Assembly: GCA_024400955.1 (NCBI GenBank)
Contig: JAKSLY010000023.1
Location: 1-42,702 of the forward strand
DNA: 42,702 bases
Reading direction: 5' to 3'
Source: Treponema sp.
Lineage (GTDB): Bacteria; Spirochaetota; Spirochaetia; Treponematales; Treponemataceae
The translations under genes and the position numbers were made by a program. A model generated the notes under the pieces. It saw nothing but the letters and a program-made list of their open reading frames with translations. It was not told where the DNA came from and did not search any database. Positions within the stretch are counted from its first letter, which is position 1. Each line of letters begins with the position of its first letter. Below are positions 6,535 through 13,351 of the stretch, in pieces.

Positions 6535-7095
6535 TTAGGCAGCTAGATTTATATAATAATCTGTTCCCATAATATTTTTTTTATGATTATTTACAGATTT
6601 TTCACTTAAATTACTTGATTCAGACAACTTATTTAGGTTTTGATATTTTTGAATCATCTCAAGAGTGCTACTTATATAGTTATCCGAAATCTGTTTATCT
6701 CTTAAACTTTGCAACTTCCACACGTTTATACACTTCTCAAAACAAAAATCTAAACCGTTAATTACTAATTCAGAGTTATTTGCCAATAGTTCAAATACGA
6801 AGCCTGGATCATTGATCTTGATAATTTTATCTCTGATGATATCTGTCGTACCAGAAAAACTGTAGAATCCTTCCATTCTTTCATAACCAATCTGCATAGA
6901 ATCACTTACCCTTCCTGTGGATCCTCGATGTTTTTTTGCATAGCAATTAATCGTGCTTGTACCATCTTCATGGGTCCCCAAGAAAGAATCTTTTTGCTTA
7001 TAAAGAGTTGATTTTAAGCGACGCTGTTTTGCAATTTCATGACAAACCGATTCAAATACAGATTTTGAACTATTGATTACTTCTTCCTTATTCAT
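6535..7095 (-). CDS. Unknown protein, 186 residues, first gene of the AAA-VWA operon
   Basis: I chose the ATG at 7095 because a GGAGG lies 5 nt upstream; an open frame extends 16 codons further without such a site. Product begins MNKEEVINSSKSVFESVCHE and ends GTDYYINLAA. It is mostly helical, with a basic segment AKQRRLKSTLYKQKD at about residues 20-34 and a Ser/Asn-rich region near the end. No family, signal peptide or membrane segment is recognised. As first gene of the operon it may be the specificity or regulatory component; this is a guess. Confidence 0.6.
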   Translation of the reverse strand: MNKEEVINSSKSVFESVCHEIAKQRRLKSTLYKQKDSFLGTHEDGTSTINCYAKKHRGSTGRVSDSMQIGYERMEGFYSFSGTTDIIRDKIIKINDPGFVFELLANNSELVINGLDFCFEKCINVWKLQSLRDKQISDNYISSTLEMIQKYQNLNKLSESSNLSEKSVNNHKKNIMGTDYYINLAA

Positions 7096-7239
7096 ATATA
7101 CCTCCATGACTGTAAGGAAACTGTTCCGAAGAAAATCACACAATTTTCCCCTTGTTTTTACGAATTAAGTGTACTATATAAAAAATCTGATTTGGGTGGA
7201 AAAAAGCTAGCCGAATACGCGATTATAATCCACTTTTAG

Positions 7240-7248
7240 TGATATAAT
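7240..7248 (+). promoter_or_regulatory. Extended -10 promoter for a leaderless gene
   Basis: TGaTATAAT, an extended -10 with perfect hexamer at 7243-7248. The ATG at 7255 is 7 nt after the hexamer, so the transcript would start at or next to the start codon. No Shine-Dalgarno is present. A further TATAAT lies within the palindrome GATTATAATC at 7221-7230. Confidence 0.6.
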
Positions 7249-7254
7249 TCTTCC

Positions 7255-8184
7255 ATGACTTACAAAAAATATTTTAATGATAGAATTAAAAAAGAAAATG
7301 AACATTTATCAGATAAAACTGATCTGGCAATAGACCCAAAACAATTTAAAGACGATACTTTTTATCCTTTTTTGCGAAAATTAGGAATTCTAAAAGAATA
7401 CAAAAGATATTTCGATAGTAAGTTGGAACTTAATAATGAAACGAAAGAATTTTTAGACCAGTTATTCAACTTTATATTCAGGATTCCTGATGAAAATGCC
7501 ATTAAATCGCTACTTGCCGATGATGGCAAAGAATATAACGGTGGACGAGGTATGGGGCAAAAAAGCAATGCATTCTACTGTCGAGCAATTTTAAATGATG
7601 AAGAAAAAATAATTCAACACGTGAGATCTGAATTATTAGAAATATTGGAAAAATTTGAGGGACTAATTAAACGTAAGAATTCAAATTATTCATTAAACAC
7701 AAATGAGTATTATTGCGACTTATTTAAGTTGGAAAAACTTGAAGAACTAAAAAAACTAGATCCAATTGACTTTAAAATTCTTTTTGATTTGTGCATCAAT
7801 ACACCTTTGAAAGAGATCGAGCAGGCAAGAGACTTGCCGATTGGTCTAGTAGATCCAAATGATTTTTCTAAGACACTTAACTTTATTCTTTCTGTTGCTA
7901 ATGCTCAGACAGTTTTAACAAAAGACATTAAATTCAAGTCTATGCAAAAGCAATTATCTGATTTAGAAAAACAGCCTGCAAGAAGAAATAACTATAGAAA
8001 AATAGATAAGAAAAAAGATGAACTAAATAACTATGTTTGGGAAGAGTACATACAAAATAGTGACCTTATAAATATTCCAATGGAAAAAGAAAAATTCCAT
8101 TATCAGCCAAGTGATATTGAGGGAAAGGTACAATTATTAGTAGATTTACTAAAGGAGTACAGAAATGATAGGCCCTTGTCATAA
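7255..8184 (+). CDS. Unknown protein, 309 residues, divergent from the AAA-VWA operon
   Basis: No family is recognised. The protein is highly charged, Lys/Asp/Glu-rich and predicted mainly helical, without signal peptide or membrane segments. Visible landmarks are GGRGMGQKSNAFYCR at about residues 96-110 and a coiled-coil-prone stretch near residues 225-270. It has no ribosome site; a TGaTATAAT box ends 6 nt before the ATG, so it is probably leaderless. It shares the 159-bp upstream region with the oppositely oriented operon, which hints at joint control. It could be an effector or regulator of that operon. Confidence 0.7.
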   Translation: MTYKKYFNDRIKKENEHLSDKTDLAIDPKQFKDDTFYPFLRKLGILKEYKRYFDSKLELNNETKEFLDQLFNFIFRIPDENAIKSLLADDGKEYNGGRGMGQKSNAFYCRAILNDEEKIIQHVRSELLEILEKFEGLIKRKNSNYSLNTNEYYCDLFKLEKLEELKKLDPIDFKILFDLCINTPLKEIEQARDLPIGLVDPNDFSKTLNFILSVANAQTVLTKDIKFKSMQKQLSDLEKQPARRNNYRKIDKKKDELNNYVWEEYIQNSDLINIPMEKEKFHYQPSDIEGKVQLLVDLLKEYRNDRPLS

Positions 8185-8236
8185 ATTCTGTGTAAATGGA
8201 GACTGTGAAAGTCTTTCTGTAAATGGCAAGGTTTAA
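8165..8236 (+). CDS. Tiny Cys-containing peptide (23 residues) or truncated gene start
   Basis: AAAGGAG lies 8 nt before an ATG that opens a 23-codon frame: MIGPCHKFCVNGDCESLS, then VNGKV and a stop. It overlaps the end of the 309-residue gene by 20 nt, as coupled genes do. Three Cys in ten residues is striking. It may be a true small peptide or the start of a gene lost by deletion, since about 120 bp of non-coding sequence and a REP-like element follow. Confidence 0.35.
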   Translation: MIGPCHKFCVNGDCESLSVNGKV

Positions 8237-8360
8237 TTAAAAACGGGAACACGCCCGTCAAAAAGATGATAATGAGGGGTATGTTTGGTGGAAATTTATT
8301 TAGTTGAAATCAGCATTATATTGTAATTCCAGAACTGAAGCTTTGCATTAGCGCTGTGCA

Positions 8361-8453
8361 AGGCGGCGAAGCCGTTGCGGAACGCAGTGTAGCAATGGAG
8401 CGATAGCGGAACCTGGAACGTAGCGACCGGCAACCAGCGTTGCCGGGAATGCC
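8361..8453 (+). repeat. REP-like dispersed repeat, copy 1
   Basis: Begins AGGCGGCGAAGCCGTTG and contains CAATGGAGCGATAGCGGAA and GCCGGGAATGC. The same modules in the same order occur at 11871-11978; a partial inverted copy occurs at 35239-35255. It contains the short self-complementary GGCnnCGAAGCC and CCGGCAAC/GTTGCCGG arms. It lies just after the stop codon of the DUF4143 ATPase gene. Confidence 0.7.
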
Positions 8454-8459
8454 CTCATA

Positions 8460-9638
8460 TTATAAATCTTCCATCAGCAAAAAATCTTTCAATTTGATAT
8501 GACGAACAACACTGGTTGAATAATCAAGTTCGTCGGTTGTAATAAGAATTTTCTGGGAAAGATTGTCCAAGTTTGCAAATGCACGGAATTCTCTTTCGTA
8601 AGCCTTTTCATTCTGCACGCTGAATGCAACCTGGATAAAATATTTTTTACCATCTCTTTCCGCAACAAAATCTACTTCCCGTTCGGTATCATTAAAAACT
8701 TTTAGGTTGTAGTCCATATACAGCAATTCGTTATAGACAATGTTTTCAAGATTATGATCCAAATCATAGCGGGAATCTGTGCAACGAAGGGAATTCAAAG
8801 CTACATCAGCATTATAAGTTTTATGATAATAAGAAAGTTCATTTTTTGTTCTTGTGGAAAATGGTTTAATCCTATCGATTCCGAAAGCTTCTTCTATATA
8901 GTAGATATAATTTGAAACTGTATGAACCGAGCACTTTTCATTATTGGAACTTAGAAAATCAGCAATGGACTTTGAAGAAATGATTCTGGAGTTTGAGCGG
9001 AAAACAAAATTGCACACACTTCTAAAAAGATTTTCCTTCTGGATGTTATACCTGACCATTATGTCGTTATGAATGATTGTCTCGTCCAAATCGTAAAGAT
9101 AATCTTTTATGGCATCATTATCAAATTCCAGCCTCTTTGGAAAACCACCCCACACAAGATAATCTGTAATGGAAATTTCCTTGTTCAGTTCTTTCGCGTA
9201 TTCAAGAATTTCCTTGTAAACAAATGGCCTGATTCTAAAAGAAACATAACGACCGCTTAATTCTTTTGTAAATTCTTTTGAAAGAAGTTTTGAATTGGAG
9301 CCGGTTATAAAAACAGAATTATTTTCAAGTCGAAGAGTTTTACATGCTTCCTGCCAGTTTTCAAGAATCTGGATTTCATCTAGAAAAATGTAGCATTTTC
9401 CTTGCTTTTTATGTTCATCCACATAGGCTAAAAGAGAATCAATATCTGGAATCTGATTTTTTATACGACGGTTTTCAAATTCTAAAAAGATTATGTTGTC
9501 TGTTTTGGCTGCTATTTCATCACGAACCTGTTGCAAAACAATGGATTTTCCACAACGACGAATTCCTGTAATGATTTTGATTAGGTCAGATTCATAAAAT
9601 GGACGAATTTTTTTTATGTATTTTTCTCTAATTACCAT
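8460..9638 (-). CDS. AAA_14/DUF4143-family ATP-binding protein
   Basis: 392 residues, full length for the family. Walker A is GIRRCGKS (residues 25-32), Walker B FLDEIQ (about 86-91), and ITGSNSKLLSKE is the typical sensor region. The C-terminal part carries the DUF4143 domain with restriction-endonuclease-like residues EVDFVAERDGKKYFIQVAFS (E-V-D-F and the Q/K-V strand). These proteins are common in mobile and accessory DNA and have no established function. The gene stands alone, starts without an evident ribosome site and has two tandem palindromes just upstream. Confidence 0.9.
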   Translation of the reverse strand: MVIREKYIKKIRPFYESDLIKIITGIRRCGKSIVLQQVRDEIAAKTDNIIFLEFENRRIKNQIPDIDSLLAYVDEHKKQGKCYIFLDEIQILENWQEACKTLRLENNSVFITGSNSKLLSKEFTKELSGRYVSFRIRPFVYKEILEYAKELNKEISITDYLVWGGFPKRLEFDNDAIKDYLYDLDETIIHNDIMVRYNIQKENLFRSVCNFVFRSNSRIISSKSIADFLSSNNEKCSVHTVSNYIYYIEEAFGIDRIKPFSTRTKNELSYYHKTYNADVALNSLRCTDSRYDLDHNLENIVYNELLYMDYNLKVFNDTEREVDFVAERDGKKYFIQVAFSVQNEKAYEREFRAFANLDNLSQKILITTDELDYSTSVVRHIKLKDFLLMEDL

Positions 9639-9655
9639 GATACTGTTAATTTACT

Positions 9656-9727
9656 GCAAGATTTGTGTATTTTCAAGCAAATCTTGCAGTGTTATGCAAG
9701 ATTTGTAATGTTTTGAACAAATTTTGC
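9656..9727 (-). promoter_or_regulatory. Two tandem palindromes upstream of the DUF4143 ATPase
   Basis: Site 1 (9656-9687) is GCAAGATTTG-N12-CAAATCTTGC, a perfect 10-bp inverted repeat. Site 2 (9696-9727) is GCAAGATTTG-N12-CAAATTTTGC, one base off. They repeat with an exact 40-bp period, ending 17 bp before the start codon. This reads as a pair of dimer-binding operators, or a duplicated hairpin in the leader. Confidence 0.6.
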
Positions 9728-9985
9728 AAAAGCATCATCACTATTGCAAAGGGCATTTCCTGTCATACGGAGGTCACTGAAAAAAGTGTCATTCCCGTGC
9801 TCGACACGGGAATCTAAGTTTGTAACTCGTTGTAACACAAAGAGATGGATTATCGGGTCAAGCCCGATAATGACAGTCGTGAGGATAGACCAAAGTGCCG
9901 AAAGAAATTTCTCAGCCGTTTTCGTATCGCAAAAGGACGGAATCAACGAAATTTCTAACAAGCGTATATCATCAAACTTGATCAT
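9692..9985 (-). pseudogene. Broken paralogue of the 72-residue operon gene, interrupted by a MITE
   Basis: From ATG 9985 the frame reads LLEISLIPSFCDTKTAEKF, clearly related to the LETSLCPYPAYCDKATAEKL core of the gene at 2304-2522. After about 31 codons homology stops and the frame runs into the inverted-repeat element at 9787-9875. The remaining open frame to 9692 has no resemblance to the parent. This is a pseudogene fragment, not a functional 97-residue protein. Confidence 0.65.
9787..9875. repeat. 89-bp MITE-like element with two internal hairpins
   Basis: Ends are inverted: TGTCATT at 9787-9793 and AATGACA at 9869-9875. Inside are two hairpins, ATTCCCGTG-CTCGA-CACGGGAAT and TATCGGGTC-A-AGCCCGATA (near-perfect). 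This resembles the widespread TGTCATTCCCG palindromic elements of many bacteria. It lies within the paralogue fragment of the 72-residue gene. Confidence 0.7.
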
Positions 9986-10000
9986 TTATGAACCTCTGAG

Positions 10001-10078
10001 TTTTCATTAATGAGAATAGTTTTTCCAGGTGCTCGAGCATCGGAAATCAATTTTTTTTATTCGTAATTAAACCATCTA
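10001..10078 (-). pseudogene. Fragment of a paralogue of the 79-residue operon gene
   Basis: TTTTCATTAATGAGAATAG and GCTCGAGCATCGGAAATCA match the 2815-2870 part of the 79-residue gene with few changes, and GTAATTAAACCATCTATT matches 2890-2907. The intact 94-residue gene that should lie between this and the 72-residue paralogue is missing, so the copy has suffered a deletion. Confidence 0.55.
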
Positions 10079-10237
10079 TTTGAGGAGACTGAGAATACTA
10101 AGCTGGAATGTGAGTTCAATTCAGATTTCCTACACATTTATCATTCGTTGGAAGTATACCAGAAATTGCATAAAGATCTCTTTAGAGAAGAACTTAGACT
10201 ATTATCCAATTTCATAGTGGATTGCAATAGAAAATAG
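10070..10237 (+). pseudogene. Possible C-terminal gene fragment
   Basis: A plus-strand frame open from 10067 to the TAG at 10235-10237 encodes about 56 residues, ending REELRLLSNFIVDCNRK. It lacks a start codon with a ribosome site. Composition is protein-like (amphipathic, charged helices). It sits between fragments of the duplicated operon and may be the end of a gene of which the rest was lost. Confidence 0.3.
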
Positions 10238-10268
10238 GTATGACTATTAACAAATCAGAAACCGATTA

Positions 10269-10335
10269 CCTGTCAAAGAATCAAATTTGCAAGTCCAGGT
10301 TGTTCAATCTTTTCACTCTGGATCTCTTCAAATTC
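10269..10335 (-). pseudogene. Fragment of a paralogue of the 56-residue operon gene
   Basis: On the minus strand it reads FEEIQSEKIEQPGLANLI, aligning with YEEILGEKIKPGLANLI of the gene at 2040-2210, then a stop caused by a small deletion where the parent has DFMTG. The N-terminal part and start are gone. Confidence 0.6.
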
Positions 10336-10396
10336 CCGACTTGAAGGTGATGGCCAATCCGCTTTTACCCCTTGGGGCAGCAAACTTTGGAATATT

Positions 10397-10458
10397 ATTC
10401 TCTATGTCATTTTAATATATAATGACATAGAGAATTGAATCTTGGGGTAGAGATTCAA
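10397..10458. repeat. Two adjacent perfect inverted repeats
   Basis: First, ATTCTCTATGTCATT (10397-10411) and its exact complement AATGACATAGAGAAT (10421-10435) around a 9-nt AT loop. Second, TTGAATCT-N8-AGATTCAA (10435-10458). Neither is followed by a T run on either strand in the usual place, so intrinsic termination is doubtful. The 10336-10550 stretch otherwise holds no gene that I can see. Confidence 0.55.
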
Positions 10459-10550
10459 TGTATATAATTTTGAATATAATGAAAATGCAAAAAAATTACT
10501 GGCTCCGAAAATTGTTCAGTTATCAGGAAATCTCTGGCTACAGGGGTGTT

Positions 10551-11288
10551 CTACAATTCATTTTCAAAAATCCTTGTAAAATCCAAGGTGCTGTCACCCA
10601 GTGAAAGGGTTAGTTCATTTTCGGAAACGGAGATAACTTTCATTTCAAAGCTTTCTGGCTCTTCGTCATAAACCTGGGCATTTGTGACCTTTATGGTTTT
10701 ATTTTCTAAAGTCCAATTTCCGCCAATCCATTCGCTTTCCTTGCGACCCAAGGCAAAATCTCCATTGCCCTCAAGCTTTAGCATATAGCTTGCTGAATCC
10801 CATTCTCCAAGAAGTTCCTCAAATAAATCGCTGGAAGTGCTGGATTCCTCAGGTTCTGAAAGATAGCCTCCAAAGACCCAACCGCCATAAGGTTCAATGT
10901 CTGCATAGGAAAGGGCGTAATACCAGTAGTCTGTAATTCCATCGATGGTGCTTGCATCATGGGTACGCTGTGAAACGTAAACCGTGTCTCCGTATGAAAA
11001 TTTTCCAAGCTTTTCACCGGTGACAGGTTGCGCCCTGTAATTGAGGGAAGATCCGTCATCGGTTTTTACCTTCATCTCTTTTGGTGATTCATAGATATGA
11101 TATGTTTCCGTAATGCTTCCTGACTCCGTTATTGTTGAGGGATCAAGCCTGCTGAATAATGGGATATGGCGCTTTGTTGCTTCATCCAGGTTTTGATTGA
11201 CTGTCTTTTTCCCTGATTCCTTTTTGGTGCATGCGGAAAAAATAAAGGCGATGGCTGCCGACAGAAAAACAACTTTTTTAATGTTCAT
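10551..11288 (-). CDS. Lipoprotein with SH3-like domain
   Basis: 245 residues from ATG 11288, which has GGAGA 7 nt upstream; an open frame reaches 9 codons further without a site. The N-terminus NIKKVVFLSAAIAFIFSAC is a lipoprotein signal with lipobox FSAC (Cys about residue 19). Residues 75-145 (LNYRAQPVTGEKLGKFSYGD, then a GGWVFGGYL ending) match a bacterial SH3 (SH3_3) domain. The C-terminal 85 residues (LLGEWDSASYMLKLEGNGDF, GNWTLENKTI) look like a small lipocalin-like beta domain. Located at the membrane or outer-membrane inner face; ligand unknown. Stands alone. Confidence 0.8.
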   Translation of the reverse strand: MNIKKVVFLSAAIAFIFSACTKKESGKKTVNQNLDEATKRHIPLFSRLDPSTITESGSITETYHIYESPKEMKVKTDDGSSLNYRAQPVTGEKLGKFSYGDTVYVSQRTHDASTIDGITDYWYYALSYADIEPYGGWVFGGYLSEPEESSTSSDLFEELLGEWDSASYMLKLEGNGDFALGRKESEWIGGNWTLENKTIKVTNAQVYDEEPESFEMKVISVSENELTLSLGDSTLDFTRIFENEL

Positions 11289-11434
11289 GAATGTCTCCAT
11301 TTTTTGAAATTCCATGGAAGTTCAATGGCCCATGGATTTTACCATATGATAGCAATAATATCAGAATACAGTCACTTGAAACAATCAACAGGGCGTTCTT
11401 GGAATTGCAATTCTCAAATTCTGAGAATGAAAAC

Positions 11435-11473
11435 TTTACCAAATCTTTACAGAAACTTATCAAAAAATTTACA
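11435..11473 (+). promoter_or_regulatory. Pho box upstream of the pstC remnant
   Basis: Four hexamers TTTACC, TTTACA, TTATCA and TTTACA are separated by exactly 5 nt each, giving an 11-bp period (11435, 11446, 11457, 11468). This matches the direct-repeat PhoP boxes described for Bacillus (TT-A/C/T-A-C/T-A). It lies 22 bp before the pstC remnant's ATG. Confidence 0.75.
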
Positions 11474-11494
11474 GTCTGCCGTTAGACTTGGCCC

Positions 11495-11806
11495 ATGAAA
11501 CATAAAGAGAAATTGTGAGAATTTATTTTTCTGCTGGCAGCGGGATTCAGCATTCTGGCAGGCGTGATTCTGGGAGTAGGACGGGCAATTGGCGAGACAA
11601 TGGCCGTGATCATGGCTGCAAGAAACCAGGCAAGAATTCCGGATTCGATCCTGAAGGGAGTAAGGACATTGACTGCAAACATCGTGATAGAAATGGGTTA
11701 TGCCGCAGACCTTCACAGGGAGGCGCTGATTGCAACGGGTGTGGTTCTGTTTGTCTTCATCCTTGGGATCAATGGGCTGTTTAACATGGTGAAGAAAAAT
11801 GCATGA
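11495..11806 (+). pseudogene. pstC: Phosphate ABC permease PstC remnant, internally deleted
   Basis: The ATG at 11495 opens seven codons (MKHKEKL), then an in-frame TGA at 11516-11518. The same frame continues FIFLLAAGFSILAGVILGVG, then RAIGETMAVIMAARN and EMGYAADLHREALIATGVV to a stop at 11806. This is the last permease loop (the EAA-like GRAIGETMA region) and final membrane segment of PstC. The N-terminal end appears joined directly to the C-terminal third, so some 200 residues are missing. PstC forms the membrane channel of the high-affinity phosphate importer with PstA; this one cannot function. Confidence 0.85.
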
Positions 11807-11842
11807 TGGGGTTTTAATTATTTTGCATGAGGGAGAAATTTT

Positions 11843-12154
11843 ATGGTGAAAAATGAGTTAGGGATTGGAGAGGCGGCGAAGCCGTTGTTTGCGTCAGCAA
11901 ACAATGGAGCGAAAGCGGAACCTCGGAAAGCCCGGGGGAATGCAAATAAGGTCAGCTCTCTGAACTTATTTGCATTCCTCAACTTCCAGAAAAGTAAAAA
12001 GAGTCTGCCTGTCAGGACCTGCGTTTATCTGTGTGTGGCGGTGACTCTGGGACTTCTGGTTTTCATGCTGGCATACATTCTTGTTAAGGGCGTGATTTTT
12101 TTGCGGCCATCGGTTTTTTTGGACAGCCTTTTGCATTTTTGTTTTATTCTATGA
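11843..12154 (+). pseudogene. pstA: Phosphate ABC permease PstA remnant, truncated and with a repeat insertion
   Basis: GGAGAAAT precedes the ATG at 11843. After six codons the frame runs through a REP-like element (11871-11978), encoding low-quality sequence, and then resumes as KSLPVRTCVYLCVAVTLGLL and VFMLAYILVKGVIFLRPSVF, which is the first membrane segment of PstA. It stops at 12154, after about 100 codons; family members are near 280. The rest of the gene is absent: the opposite-strand epimerase gene begins overlapping the last 6 nt. Confidence 0.8.
11871..11978 (+). repeat. REP-like dispersed repeat, copy 2, inside pstA'
   Basis: Shares AGGCGGCGAAGCCGTTG, CAATGGAGCGAAAGCGGAA and the GGGAATGC end with copy 1 at 8361-8453. 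It contains two perfect hairpins: TTGTTTGC-GTCA-GCAAACAA and GGAATGCAAATAAG-N14-CTTATTTGCATTCC (11937-11978). The insertion keeps the pstA frame open. Confidence 0.75.
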
Positions 12155-13165
12155 CTGGAATTCCTTTCTTGCATTTTCAAGTACGGAAATTACCTTGTCG
12201 CACCATGCATCGAATTCAGGGTCGTCTTTTTGCAGTTCCCTGTTTGAAAGGACGTTCCTGATTGTGGCGGCTATTCCTTCTTCAAAGTGAACCGTGGGCT
12301 TGAATTCCGGGACGGCTTTTTTTAGCTTGGTGTTGTCAAAGACTACGGAGCATGCCTTGTCTCCAATGAGGCTGCCGGTAAGGTCGTAGTCGCTGACGGA
12401 TGCGAGGAATTCCGAAGACACGTGGACTGCATTGAGCTTTACTCCCAGGGCAGAGGCGATGCATTCGTAAATCTGGTTCCATGTCAGGGTTTCGTCGTTT
12501 GTTATCTGGAATGCTTCCCCGATTGCATGGGGGTTTCCGATGAGGCCGCAGAATCCCTTTGCAAAGTCGCTGTTATGGGTCATGGTCCAGAGGGATGTTC
12601 CGTCGCCGTGGATGATTACGGGTTTTCCTTCCATCATTCTCTTGATGACCTGCCAGCTTCCGTTTTTTCCGTGGACGCCAAGTGGAACCGATCGTTCATC
12701 GTAGGTGTGGCTTGGCCTGATGATTGTCACGGGGAATCCTTCCTCGCGGTAGTACTTCATCAGCAGTTCTTCGCATGCAATCTTGTTGCGGGAATATTCC
12801 CAGTATGGGTTTGCAAGGGTTGTTCCTTCGGTGATGATGTAGCCGCGGCATGGCTTGTGGTAGGCAGATGCGGAACTGATGTACATGAACTGCCTTGTCT
12901 TTCCGTTGAAAATCCTGAAATCCCTTTCCAGCTGGGATGGAACAAAGCCGATGAAGTCGCATACGCTGTCAAATGTCATGCCCTCAAGTTTTTCCTTTAC
13001 CAGGGCCTCGTTGTTGATGTCGGCATTGATGGTTTTTACCGAGGGGGGAACTTCGGTTTTTCTTGAGCCGCGGTTAAGCAGGTAAACTTCGTGGCCTTTT
13101 TCTGCAAGCAGTTTTGTGATGGCCATGCTGATGGTTCCCGTTCCGCCAATGAATAATACTTTCAT
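12149..13165 (-). CDS. NAD-dependent epimerase/dehydratase-like protein (extended SDR)
   Basis: 338 residues from ATG 13165, which has GGAGAGA 5 nt upstream; an upstream in-frame ATG has no site. The Rossmann glycine motif is VLFIGGTGTISMAI (residues 3-16). The SDR catalytic set appears as SSASAYH (Ser) and the Y-x-x-x-K of YSRNKIACEE. The C-terminal half carries the substrate-binding domain (RPSHTYDERSVP, ITNDETLTWNQIYE). It acts in the cytosol on a nucleotide sugar or related substrate that cannot be named. It sits alone, opposite in strand, between the pstA and pstB remnants. Confidence 0.85.
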   Translation of the reverse strand: MKVLFIGGTGTISMAITKLLAEKGHEVYLLNRGSRKTEVPPSVKTINADINNEALVKEKLEGMTFDSVCDFIGFVPSQLERDFRIFNGKTRQFMYISSASAYHKPCRGYIITEGTTLANPYWEYSRNKIACEELLMKYYREEGFPVTIIRPSHTYDERSVPLGVHGKNGSWQVIKRMMEGKPVIIHGDGTSLWTMTHNSDFAKGFCGLIGNPHAIGEAFQITNDETLTWNQIYECIASALGVKLNAVHVSSEFLASVSDYDLTGSLIGDKACSVVFDNTKLKKAVPEFKPTVHFEEGIAATIRNVLSNRELQKDDPEFDAWCDKVISVLENARKEFQS

Positions 13166-13290
13166 TTGATCTCTCCTGTCCATGATGATTTGTACGAAAA
13201 AATTTTTGCGGCATGTTTATGTTGATATTGTTCCTTCAATTATAAGGCCTCTTTTAAAATATGGAAAATAATTTCTTGCAGGTCCTTGAT

Positions 13291-13329
13291 TTTACCCAAA
13301 CTTTACATTCCCTTAATAAAACCATAACA
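13291..13329 (+). promoter_or_regulatory. Second Pho box, upstream of the pstB remnant
   Basis: TTTACC, TTTACA, TTAATA and ATAACA at 13291, 13302, 13313 and 13324, each separated by 5 nt, again an exact 11-bp period. It lies 22 bp before the pstB remnant's ATG, the same spacing as the first box to pstC'. Confidence 0.7.
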
Positions 13330-13351
13330 GTGTTTTTCTAAACTTCTTTCC

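Noticed and set aside
9692..9985. Intact 97-residue protein
   Set aside because: Two-thirds of the frame is repeat element and unrelated sequence; only the first 31 codons show homology.
11843..12154. Functional short membrane protein
   Set aside because: It is PstA up to its first membrane segment with a REP-like insert and no further domains.
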